The notes under the pieces are model-generated. The model was not told the origin of the DNA, searched no databases, and saw nothing but the letters and a program-made list of their open reading frames with translations. A DNA stretch of 7,401 nt, from NCBI GenBank assembly GCA_045579045.1, contig JAZNLL010000099.1, forward strand, positions 1-7,401. Direction: 5' to 3'. This stretch comes from Avoscillospira sp045579045 (lineage in GTDB: Bacteria; Bacillota; Clostridia; Oscillospirales; Oscillospiraceae). Shown one piece after another: positions 1 through 5,111 of this stretch; position 1 is the first letter of the stretch; the number at the start of each line of letters is the position of its first letter. The translations under genes and the position numbers were made by a program.

Positions 1-163
1 CTGCGCCATCCACGCATACCACAGCTTTCGTCTCATCCACTTTTTCTTCCGGGGAACGAACCACCCGGCCGTCTACGGTAATCCGGCCTGCCCGGATGAT
101 GGTTTTCAGATCCTTGCGGGAGGCCACACCGGCCTCAGAGAGCAGCTTGTCAAGTCGCTGCAT
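1..163 (-). CDS. RsuA/RluB-type pseudouridine synthase, N-terminal S4 domain (partial)
   Basis: Only the first 54 codons are present; the gene continues beyond the left edge. The reverse strand reads MQRLDKLLSEAGVASRKD and, further on, IIRAGRITVDGRVV. This is the classic S4 RNA-binding domain that opens the RsuA/RluB/RluE/RluF family, which isomerises uridine to pseudouridine in ribosomal RNA in the cytoplasm. The ATG at 163 is preceded by a purine-rich AAAGGGTGG about six bases upstream, a good ribosome binding site. The catalytic domain with its aspartate is outside the window, so 16S versus 23S specificity cannot be decided. RluB-like (23S) is common in Clostridia, but that is inference. 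An S4 domain also occurs in other proteins, but the LDKLLSEAGVASR opening is typical of this family. Confidence 0.85.
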   Translation of the reverse strand, partial: MQRLDKLLSEAGVASRKDLKTIIRAGRITVDGRVVRSPEEKVDETKAVVCVDGA

Positions 164-218
164 ATTTGTCCACCCTTTCTCATAGGCTGTACCACCCAAA
201 AATAACGGAGGGAAGCGT

Positions 219-710
219 ATGCTGATCGTATCTGCCAAGGTATCCAAACGAAAACTCCTCACCGGTCTCATTGTGGCGGTGGGCATCATTTTGCTGCTTG
301 TCTTTTTGTGCGGCAGAGCCGATGCCGGAGTCACTGAGCCGTCTGAAGACAACCAAGTCACCGCAGAAGTCTCCACCAACCAACAGCGGCTGGCATTCCT
401 GCAGTCCTTCGGTTGGGAAGTCTCCGAGACACCCCATGAAACCCAGGAAGTCCGAATCCCCGAAACCTTCAATGAGGTCTTCAGCCGCTACAACCGCCTG
501 CAGCAGTCTCAGGGCTATGATCTGGAGCCCTTCGCAGGCAAATCCGCAAAGCGGTATGTCTACCGTATTCTCAACCATCCCAACGGCGCCGATTATTTTG
601 CCACCCTGCTCATCCACAAGGATGAAGTCATCGGCGGCGACATTACCGGTACCGGACAGGGCGGTTCCATGCACGGCTTCGCCATGCCGGAATCAAAGCC
701 AAACAGCTAA
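219..710 (+). CDS. DUF4830 domain protein, membrane-anchored
   Basis: A 163-residue protein of unknown function. Residues about 12-30 form one hydrophobic segment (LLTGLIVAVGIILLLVFL) after a basic start (KVSKRK), which predicts an N-terminal anchor or uncleaved signal with the rest outside the cell. The C-terminal part, about residues 57-155, matches what I recall of DUF4830: an FLQSFGWEV opening, an IPETFNEVFSRYN stretch, GYDLEPFAGK, and a final VIGGDITG...MHGF. A lipoprotein is unlikely because Cys31 is preceded by Leu rather than Gly, Ala or Ser. The ATG at 219 is chosen because GGAGGG lies six bases upstream. The gene is divergent from the pseudouridine synthase with only 55 bp between start codons. 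Its last 18 bp overlap the end of the minus-strand SLOG gene. No clear promoter is visible in the short gap. The biochemical role is unknown. Confidence 0.85.
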   Translation: MLIVSAKVSKRKLLTGLIVAVGIILLLVFLCGRADAGVTEPSEDNQVTAEVSTNQQRLAFLQSFGWEVSETPHETQEVRIPETFNEVFSRYNRLQQSQGYDLEPFAGKSAKRYVYRILNHPNGADYFATLLIHKDEVIGGDITGTGQGGSMHGFAMPESKPNS

Positions 711-1178
711 AATATGTAACCCCAGCTTTTCCGCCTGACGGACGGTATTGCCGGTGCCGCTGGGATTTCCGTCATAAACGGAGATCAATACTTGAGCGCG
801 GCTGACCATCCGGCTGTTGCGGCGCAGAGCGCAGCCGGTGGTATAGTGAGGCTCCAGCACTTCCCGGCTGTCGCACAGGTTACAAAGCCGCTGATACCGC
901 TGCCGGTCTGCACCGGGCCAGCCGTCTGCCTGTCCCGGCCACGGGATCATGGCCGTGAGCCGCACATCCGGTTTCTGCTGCCGCAGCTGCAGAACCGCTT
1001 CGGCAAAATAGGTATCGCAGCCCTGTGCCATGCCGCACAGGAATTCCCGGCAGCCCAGTTCGTAGGCTTCTTCCAGTCGGCGGCGGATCATCTCCTTCAC
1101 CGCCAGACAACGGGGATCCGATTCATCTCTGCCCCAAGGCAGTTTCTGAGGCCGATGACCCGTAAATGCACAGACCAT
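693..1178 (-). CDS. SLOG-superfamily protein (DUF1273/YpsA-like)
   Basis: A 161-residue cytosolic protein. It begins MVCAFTGHRPQKLPWG, the GHRP signature of the DUF1273/YpsA-like branch of the SLOG (Rossmann-like, nucleotide- or ligand-binding) superfamily. Other family-type stretches are the CGMAQGCDTYFAEAV segment, AMIPWPGQADGWP, the RRNSRMVSRAQVLISVYDG segment, and a C-terminal GTGNTVRQAEKLG. The ATG at 1178 is chosen over longer versions because GAGGTGG sits just upstream and the family starts at this point; an in-frame extension to 1427 would run back through the riboswitch. SLOG proteins are thought to bind nucleotide-derived ligands, but this clade has no established reaction. B. subtilis YpsA is linked to cell division and stress, which may not carry over. 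The gene is convergent with the DUF4830 gene and divergent from ribU. Confidence 0.88.
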   Translation of the reverse strand: MVCAFTGHRPQKLPWGRDESDPRCLAVKEMIRRRLEEAYELGCREFLCGMAQGCDTYFAEAVLQLRQQKPDVRLTAMIPWPGQADGWPGADRQRYQRLCNLCDSREVLEPHYTTGCALRRNSRMVSRAQVLISVYDGNPSGTGNTVRQAEKLGLHILAVWL

Positions 1179-1212
1179 AAAAACCACCTCTTTCTCCTGT
1201 GCAGCTGTCATC

Positions 1213-1221
1213 AGTATACCA
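1213..1221 (-). promoter_or_regulatory. Candidate extended -10 promoter of the SLOG gene
   Basis: The minus strand reads TGGTATACT (TG at 1221-1220, TATACT at 1218-1213), an extended -10 element about 35 bases upstream of the SLOG start codon. The -35 at the usual 17-bp spacing is only a run of T (1241-1236). A perfect TTGACA at 1235-1230 is just 11 bp away, too close for standard sigma-A use. Expected transcript start is near 1206, leaving a leader of about 28 bases that contains the GAGGTGG ribosome site. Confidence 0.45.
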
Positions 1222-1245
1222 CAGATCCCTGTCAAAAAAAAGCAG

Positions 1246-1274
1246 TTGCAAAAGTTTCCGGCATATAGTATAAA
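1246..1274 (+). promoter_or_regulatory. Sigma-A-type promoter of the FMN riboswitch-ribU unit
   Basis: TTGCAA (1246-1251) and TATAAA (1269-1274) are separated by exactly 17 bp, a good vegetative promoter. The transcript should start near 1281, about 16 bases before the first helix of the riboswitch. A second TATAGT at 1264-1269 overlaps the -10 but has poorer spacing. Placement directly upstream of the aptamer supports the call. Confidence 0.7.
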
Positions 1275-1296
1275 GATAGTACAATATGAAAAGGGT

Positions 1297-1400
1297 GTCT
1301 TCAGGGCAGGGTGCAATTCCCGACCGGCGGTAAAGTCCGCGAGCGCAAGCTGAACCGGTGTGATTCCGGTACCGACAGTACAGTCTGGATGGAAGAAGAC
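1297..1400 (+). promoter_or_regulatory. FMN riboswitch (RFN element)
   Basis: This is the FMN-sensing aptamer found upstream of riboflavin synthesis and transport genes. The closing helix P1 pairs GTCTTC (1297-1302) with GAAGAC (1395-1400). The conserved core is present: AGGGCAGGGTGCAATTCCC, then GACCGGCGGT, GTCCGCGAGC, ACCGGTGTGATTCCGGT, and the closing ACAGTCTGGATGGAAGAAGA. These blocks are nearly invariant in RFN elements and occur in the right order and spacing. It lies between a promoter and an intrinsic terminator followed by ribU. The expected logic is that FMN binding stabilises P1, lets the downstream terminator form and lowers riboflavin uptake. The on/off direction is inferred from family knowledge and the presence of a terminator. 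Confidence 0.97.
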
Positions 1401-1424
1401 GGGTTTCCTCTTGGGAAAAGTCCG

Positions 1425-1462
1425 CACTTGGAAGGCATTTGCTTTTCAAGTGTATCTTTTTT
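1425..1462 (+). terminator. Intrinsic terminator, expression platform of the FMN riboswitch
   Basis: CACTTGGAAGGC (1425-1436) pairs with GCTTTTCAAGTG (1441-1452) around an ATTT loop, a 12-bp helix with two G-U pairs. It is followed by TATC and six T (1457-1462). It lies between the aptamer and the ribU ribosome site, the position expected of a riboswitch-controlled terminator. Because it precedes the ribU Shine-Dalgarno, premature termination would abolish ribU expression. Confidence 0.85.
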
Positions 1463-1477
1463 CGGGAGGAATATTTT

Positions 1478-2188
1478 ATGAATGAATTTTTCCAGAGTGT
1501 TCAAGAGAATTTAGCCTTTATTCTCACCTGTCTTGCCATTTTTGCCGCTCTGGCACTGGTTGCCAAGCTGGCGGAAAAGCTGATGAAAATGCCCAGCCGT
1601 CTGGGCACCGCCAGAACCGTCTCCTATACGGCCATGTTCGGTGCCATCGCCGCTATTTTAATGTATCTGGAGATTCCTTTGTTCTTCGCTCCCTCCTTCT
1701 ACCAGCTGGATCTCAGCGAAGTACCGGTCCTCATCTGTACCTTCTATTTGGGACCTGTGTCCGGTGTGGTCTGTGAGCTGCTGAAGATCCTCATCAAGAT
1801 CCTCATCAAAGGTACCTCTACCGCTTATGTGGGCGACTTTGCCAATTTCTTTGTGGGCTGCGCTCTGGTACTTCCAGCCTCCATCTGCTACCATTTCAAA
1901 AAGAGTAAAAAAAGTGCCGTCTGGGGCTTGGTCATCGGCACAGCTGTCATGACCGTCTTTGGCAGCTTCTTCAATGCCATCTACCTGCTGCCCAAGTTCT
2001 CCCAGCTCTTCGGTCTGCCTTTGGACGCCATCGTTGCCATGGGTTCCAATGTCAACAAAGCGATCAACAGTGTCTCCACTCTGGTGCTTTTTGCCGTTGT
2101 ACCCTTCAATATTCTCAAAGGTATTGTGGTCTCTGTTCTGACCCTGCTTTTGTACAAACGGGTAGAAAAAGTTTTCTTCCGAAATTAA
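1478..2188 (+). CDS. ribU: Riboflavin transporter RibU, ECF S component
   Basis: A 236-residue integral membrane protein that binds riboflavin and works with a shared ECF module (EcfT plus two EcfA ATPases, encoded elsewhere) to import it. The RibU core starts near residue 46, with YLEIPLFFAPSFYQLDLSEVPVLI (63-86), then the YLGPVSGVV segment, KGTSTAYVGDFANFFVG, a VIGTAVMTVFGSFFNAIYLLP helix, and a final AVVPFNILKGIVVS. LDLSE-P and KGTST-(F/Y)VG-ANF are hallmarks of RibU rather than other S components. Residues about 11-33 form an additional N-terminal hydrophobic helix before the usual core. The ATG at 1478 follows GGGAGGA (1464-1470) at seven bases; an upstream in-frame TTG at 1439 lies in the terminator loop and is not used. 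The gene is controlled by the FMN riboswitch and closed by its own terminator, so it is monocistronic. Confidence 0.95.
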   Translation: MNEFFQSVQENLAFILTCLAIFAALALVAKLAEKLMKMPSRLGTARTVSYTAMFGAIAAILMYLEIPLFFAPSFYQLDLSEVPVLICTFYLGPVSGVVCELLKILIKILIKGTSTAYVGDFANFFVGCALVLPASICYHFKKSKKSAVWGLVIGTAVMTVFGSFFNAIYLLPKFSQLFGLPLDAIVAMGSNVNKAINSVSTLVLFAVVPFNILKGIVVSVLTLLLYKRVEKVFFRN

Positions 2189-2190
2189 GC

Positions 2191-2224
2191 AATTGCGTCC
2201 CAAATATGGGACGCAATTTTTCTT
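2191..2224 (+). terminator. Intrinsic terminator after ribU
   Basis: A perfect 11-bp inverted repeat, AATTGCGTCCC (2191-2201) with GGGACGCAATT (2208-2218), has a six-base AAATAT loop and runs into a T-rich tail (2217-2224). It begins two bases after the ribU stop codon and separates ribU from the nrdD unit. Confidence 0.93.
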
Positions 2225-2233
2225 ATAATAATT

Positions 2234-2258
2234 ATAGGAATTTTTATTATTTTCCTAT
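2234..2258. repeat. AT-rich region with a 7-bp inverted repeat upstream of the nrdD promoter
   Basis: ATAGGAA (2234-2240) and TTCCTAT (2252-2258) are exact reverse complements around an 11-base T/A spacer. It sits directly upstream of the nrdD -35 box, where an AT-rich UP element or an activator site could lie. There is no T tail, so it is not a terminator. In such AT-rich DNA a 7-bp repeat may be chance. Confidence 0.25.
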
Positions 2259-2271
2259 TGACATCTGTCAA
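2258..2271. promoter_or_regulatory. 14-bp palindrome TTGACATCTGTCAA over the -35 box, possible operator
   Basis: TTGACA and TGTCAA are exact reverse complements two bases apart, so the whole -35 hexamer is one arm of a palindrome. Written as TTGAC-N4-GTCAA it has the architecture of CRP/FNR-family sites. Binding here would compete with RNA polymerase. No regulator is encoded in the window, so this is a candidate only; part of the palindrome is required by the promoter itself. Confidence 0.3.
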
Positions 2272-2286
2272 CCCATCATGCATAAT
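2258..2286 (+). promoter_or_regulatory. Sigma-A-type promoter of nrdD
   Basis: A perfect TTGACA -35 (2258-2263) and CATAAT -10 (2281-2286) are separated by 17 bp, in an AT-rich stretch after the ribU terminator. Expected transcript start is about 2293, which falls inside the first NrdR-like box. The leader before the nrdD start would be about 65 bases. Confidence 0.75.
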
Positions 2287-2290
2287 ATCA

Positions 2291-2306
2291 TCACAAGATA
2301 TTGTAC
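2291..2306. promoter_or_regulatory. NrdR box 1 (candidate)
   Basis: TCACAAGATATTGTAC matches the recalled NrdR consensus acaCwAtATaTwGtgt at about 12 of 16 positions, with the core CAAGATATTGT nearly complete. NrdR is a zinc-finger/ATP-cone repressor of ribonucleotide reductase genes that senses dATP/ATP. The box overlaps the predicted nrdD transcript start, and a second, weaker copy lies exactly 32 bp downstream. Confidence 0.65.
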
Positions 2307-2322
2307 CCAATTAATGACAACG

Positions 2323-2338
2323 CACCCAAATAAAGTGT
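2323..2338. promoter_or_regulatory. NrdR box 2 (candidate, weaker)
   Basis: CACCCAAATAAAGTGT keeps the right half (GTGT) and the AT-rich centre of the NrdR consensus, about 10 of 16 positions. Centre-to-centre distance to box 1 is 32 bp, leaving a 16-bp gap. This matches the tandem, three-helical-turn arrangement typical of NrdR operators. The spacing is the main support, since the sequence alone is degenerate. Confidence 0.5.
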
Positions 2339-2357
2339 TTTTGGAAAGGAGCGCCCT

Positions 2358-4520
2358 ATGAAGATCAGCAAAAGAAACGGCTCTGAGGTCGTTTTTGATA
2401 TCACCAAGATTGAAAATGCCATCAGTAAGGCCAACGATGTGGTCAGCGAAGCTGAGCGCATGACCCCCACCCAGATCAAGCGCATTGCCCAGCGGGTCGA
2501 ACTGGCCTGCGAGGAAATGAATCGCAGTCCCAGCGTGGAGGAAATTCAGGATCTGGTAGAAAGCCAGATCATGGCACACGGTGCTTTTGAGGTCGCCAAG
2601 CGGTATATCACTTATCGCTATACCCGCAGCCTTGTCCGCCGCAGCAACACCACCGACGATAAGATTCTCAGCCTCATCGAGTGCAACAACGAGGAGGCCA
2701 AGCAGGAGAACTCTAACAAAAACCCCATCGTCAACTCCACCCAGCGAGACTACATGGCAGGCGAGGTCAGCCGTGACATCACCGACCGTATTCTCCTGCC
2801 TCAGGATATCGTAGAGGCCCACCGGGAGGGCATTATCCACTTCCACGACACGGACTATTTCGCCCAGCACATGCACAACTGCGATCTGGTCAATCTGGAA
2901 GATATGCTCCAGAACGGCACGGTCATCACCGGCACCCTCATTGAAAAGCCCCACAGCTTTGCCACCGCCTGCAACATTGCCACTCAGATCGTGGCACAGG
3001 TGGCCTCCAACCAGTATGGCGGTCAGTCCATCTCTCTGACGCACCTTGCCCCCTTCGTGCAGGTCAGCCGGGAGAAGACCCGCAAGAATGTCATTGCCGA
3101 AATGGCTGATGCCGGTGTGGAAGTCTCCGAAGAAGTCATCGACCGCATGACGGAAAAGCGGCTCCGAGAGGAGATCAAAGGCGGTGTCCAGACCATCCAG
3201 TATCAGGTGGTCACGCTCCTGACCACCAACGGACAGGCTCCTTTCGTTACCGTGTTCATGTATCTGGGCGAAGCCAAGAACGAGCAGGAAAAGAAGGATC
3301 TGGCACTCATCATCGAAGAAGTGCTCCTGCAGCGCATCGAAGGTGTCAAGAATGAAAAGGGAGTCTGGGTCACCCCCGCCTTCCCCAAGCTCATCTATGT
3401 GCTGGAAGAGGACAATGTCCATGAAAATTCTCCCTATTTCTATCTGACCAAGCTGGCTGCCAAGTGCACCGCCAAGCGCATGGTCCCCGACTACATTTCC
3501 GAAAAGAAGATGAAGCAGTATAAGGAAGGCAACTGCTTCCCTGTCATGGGCTGCCGTTCCAACCTGTCTCCCTGGAAAAACGAAAAGGGCGAATATCAGT
3601 TCTACGGCCGCTTCAATCAGGGCGTGGTCACCATCAATCTGGTGGATGTAGCCCTGTCCTCCGGTCGGGATCTGACTAAGTTCTGGCAGATCTTTGATGA
3701 AAGACTGGAGCTTTGCTACCGGGCTCTGATGTGCCGCCACGAACGGCTGAAGGGCACTTTGTCCGATGCCGCACCCATCCTGTGGCAGCATGGCGCCTGC
3801 GCCAGACTGGAAAAGGGTGAGCCCATCGACAAGCTCCTTTACGGCGGCTATTCCACTATCTCTCTGGGTTATGCAGGTCTGTATGAGTGCGTCAAGTACA
3901 TGGCCGGCAAGAGCCACACGGGCCCCGATGCCACCGACTTCGCTCTGGAAGTCATGCAGCACATGAACGATGCCTGCAATCAGTGGAAGAAAGAGACCAC
4001 TATCGGCTTCGGCATCTACGGTACACCGCTGGAGTCCACTACCTACAAGTTCGCCAAGTGCCTGCAAAAGCGCTTCGGCATCGTCCCCGGCGTGACGGAC
4101 AAGAGCTATATCACCAACTCCTACCATGTTCATGTCTCCGAGGACATCAACGCCTTTGATAAGCTGGCCTTTGAAGCCAAGTTCCAGCACCTGTCCACCG
4201 GCGGCGCCATCAGCTATGTGGAAGTACCCAACATGCAGAACAATCTGGACGCCGTTCTGGAAGTCATGCAGTTTATCTATGATAACATCATGTATGCTGA
4301 GCTGAACACCAAGTCCGATTTCTGTCAGGTCTGCGGCTTTGACGGCGAGATCGAGATTCGGGAAGATGAGGACGGCAAGCTGGTCTGGACCTGCCCTCAG
4401 TGCGGCAATCAGGATCAGAACAAAATGAATGTGGCCCGCCGCACCTGCGGCTATATCGGCACCCAGTTCTGGAACCAGGGTCGTACCCAGGAGATCAAGG
4501 ACAGAGTTTTGCATCTGTAA
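2358..4520 (+). CDS. nrdD: Anaerobic ribonucleoside-triphosphate reductase (class III, large subunit)
   Basis: A 720-residue cytosolic glycyl-radical enzyme that reduces NTPs to dNTPs under anaerobic conditions, probably with formate as reductant. Residues 1 to about 95 form an ATP-cone (KISKRNGSEVVFDITKIENA) for allosteric control by ATP/dATP. The catalytic barrel follows, with HDTDYFAQHMHNCDL including Cys175, CNIATQIVAQVASNQYGGQS, and FPVMGCRSNL with Cys399, the likely thiyl-radical cysteine. The C-terminus has a zinc site of four cysteines (656, 659, 679, 682) and the glycyl-radical motif RRTCGYIG with Gly698. Length and all key residues fit an intact enzyme. The ATG at 2358 is preceded by AAAGGAG. 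It has its own promoter with NrdR-like boxes and its own terminator; the activase gene nrdG follows 82 bp later from a separate promoter. A long reverse-strand frame across the gene is a shadow. Confidence 0.98.
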   Translation: MKISKRNGSEVVFDITKIENAISKANDVVSEAERMTPTQIKRIAQRVELACEEMNRSPSVEEIQDLVESQIMAHGAFEVAKRYITYRYTRSLVRRSNTTDDKILSLIECNNEEAKQENSNKNPIVNSTQRDYMAGEVSRDITDRILLPQDIVEAHREGIIHFHDTDYFAQHMHNCDLVNLEDMLQNGTVITGTLIEKPHSFATACNIATQIVAQVASNQYGGQSISLTHLAPFVQVSREKTRKNVIAEMADAGVEVSEEVIDRMTEKRLREEIKGGVQTIQYQVVTLLTTNGQAPFVTVFMYLGEAKNEQEKKDLALIIEEVLLQRIEGVKNEKGVWVTPAFPKLIYVLEEDNVHENSPYFYLTKLAAKCTAKRMVPDYISEKKMKQYKEGNCFPVMGCRSNLSPWKNEKGEYQFYGRFNQGVVTINLVDVALSSGRDLTKFWQIFDERLELCYRALMCRHERLKGTLSDAAPILWQHGACARLEKGEPIDKLLYGGYSTISLGYAGLYECVKYMAGKSHTGPDATDFALEVMQHMNDACNQWKKETTIGFGIYGTPLESTTYKFAKCLQKRFGIVPGVTDKSYITNSYHVHVSEDINAFDKLAFEAKFQHLSTGGAISYVEVPNMQNNLDAVLEVMQFIYDNIMYAELNTKSDFCQVCGFDGEIEIREDEDGKLVWTCPQCGNQDQNKMNVARRTCGYIGTQFWNQGRTQEIKDRVLHL

Positions 4521-4524
4521 TCCC

Positions 4525-4553
4525 AAAAAGGCTGCCGAAAGGCAGCCTTTTTT
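4525..4553 (+). terminator. Intrinsic terminator after nrdD
   Basis: AAAAAGGCTGCC (4525-4536) pairs with GGCAGCCTTTTT (4541-4552) around a stable GAAA tetraloop. The T run serves as both helix and tail. It lies five bases after the nrdD stop and immediately before the nrdG promoter. Because the flanking A run would become a T run on the other strand, it could work in both directions. Confidence 0.93.
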
Positions 4554-4554
4554 A

Positions 4555-4583
4555 TTGAGAAATCTCTCATTGTTTGTTATACT
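4555..4583 (+). promoter_or_regulatory. Promoter of the nrdG-dut-ygiQ unit
   Basis: TTGAGA (4555-4560) and TATACT (4578-4583) are spaced by 17 bp, and the -10 is extended by TGT (4575-4577). It begins one base after the T tail of the nrdD terminator. Expected transcript start is near 4590, so the leader would be only about 13 bases and begin at the Shine-Dalgarno GAGG (4591-4594). I see no NrdR-like box in this short region. Confidence 0.7.
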
Positions 4584-4602
4584 GTTCTTTGAGGTTATGC
4601 TT

Positions 4603-5109
4603 ATGAATTATGCCAATATCAAAACCCACGATATCGCCAACGGTCCCGGTGTCCGGGTGAGCCTGTTTGTCTCCGGCTGTACCCACCAATGCCCTGAATG
4701 CTTCAACCGGGAGGCATGGGATTTTAACTACGGCGAGGTATTCGACCAAGCCGTCATTGACCGCATTTTGGAGTATCTGAAGCCTGACTATATCAAGGGC
4801 ATCACTTACTTAGGCGGTGAGCCCTTAGACCCCAGAAATCAGCCGGGTCTGTTGGAGCTTTCCCGCCAGATCAAAGCCAAGTATCCCAACAAGACCATCT
4901 GGTGCTTCACCGGCTCTGTGTGGGAGCACATTCCCCAAGTGGAAGGTGTCACGGAAGAACTGCTAAAGCACCTCCAAGTGCTTGTGGACGGACCTTTTGT
5001 TGCCGCCAAAAAGAACCTGAAGCTCCGTTTCCGCGGCTCTGAAAACCAGCGGCTCATCGATGTGCCGAAAACCTTAAAGCAGGGCGAAGTCGTCCTGTGG
5101 GAGGACTGA
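4603..5109 (+). CDS. nrdG: Anaerobic ribonucleotide reductase-activating protein (radical SAM)
   Basis: A 168-residue radical SAM activase. It uses a [4Fe-4S] cluster and S-adenosylmethionine to make the glycyl radical on NrdD. The protein starts MNYANIKTHDIANGPGVRVS, as NrdG proteins do. The cluster motif CTHQCPEC gives Cys26, Cys30 and Cys33; the SAM-contacting GGEP is at residues 71-74. VLVDGPF and the LRFRGSENQRLIDVP ending are typical, and the length is normal for NrdG. The ATG at 4603 is chosen over 4597 because GAGG (4591-4594) is eight bases away, against two. It follows the nrdD terminator and has its own promoter. Only two bases separate its stop from the dut start, so translation of the two is probably coupled. 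Confidence 0.97.
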   Translation: MNYANIKTHDIANGPGVRVSLFVSGCTHQCPECFNREAWDFNYGEVFDQAVIDRILEYLKPDYIKGITYLGGEPLDPRNQPGLLELSRQIKAKYPNKTIWCFTGSVWEHIPQVEGVTEELLKHLQVLVDGPFVAAKKNLKLRFRGSENQRLIDVPKTLKQGEVVLWED

Positions 5110-5111
5110 AT

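Noticed and set aside
300..315. Possible lipoprotein signal at Cys31 of the DUF4830 protein.
   Set aside because: The residues before Cys are V-F-L; position -1 should be Gly, Ala or Ser.
1230..1235. Minus-strand TTGACA as the -35 of the SLOG promoter.
   Set aside because: Only 11 bp separate it from the TATACT -10, too short for standard sigma-A recognition; the extended -10 explains the promoter better.
1179..1427. N-terminal extension of the SLOG protein on the minus strand.
   Set aside because: The added stretch is antisense to the FMN riboswitch, and the family begins at the MVCAFTGHRP start, which has a good ribosome site.
1439..1477. An upstream TTG start that would add 13 residues to RibU.
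   Set aside because: The TTG is in the terminator loop and has no ribosome site; the ATG at 1478 has GGGAGGA at ideal distance.
1784..1807. Exact 12-bp tandem repeat AAGATCCTCATC in ribU, coding KILI twice.
   Set aside because: From memory, homologous RibU proteins have a helix of the same length and periodicity here (such as LKVLLKVLIKG), so it looks like similar codons in a repeating helix rather than a recent insertion.
2268..4526. A 752-codon open frame on the minus strand across nrdD.
   Set aside because: It exactly mirrors nrdD, which has every catalytic residue. It is a by-product of G/C-rich third positions, shows no recognisable domain and has no ribosome site or promoter.
5097..5111. 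GTG start adding five residues to Dut.
   Set aside because: It lies upstream of the GGGAGG site, which is well spaced for the ATG at 5112.
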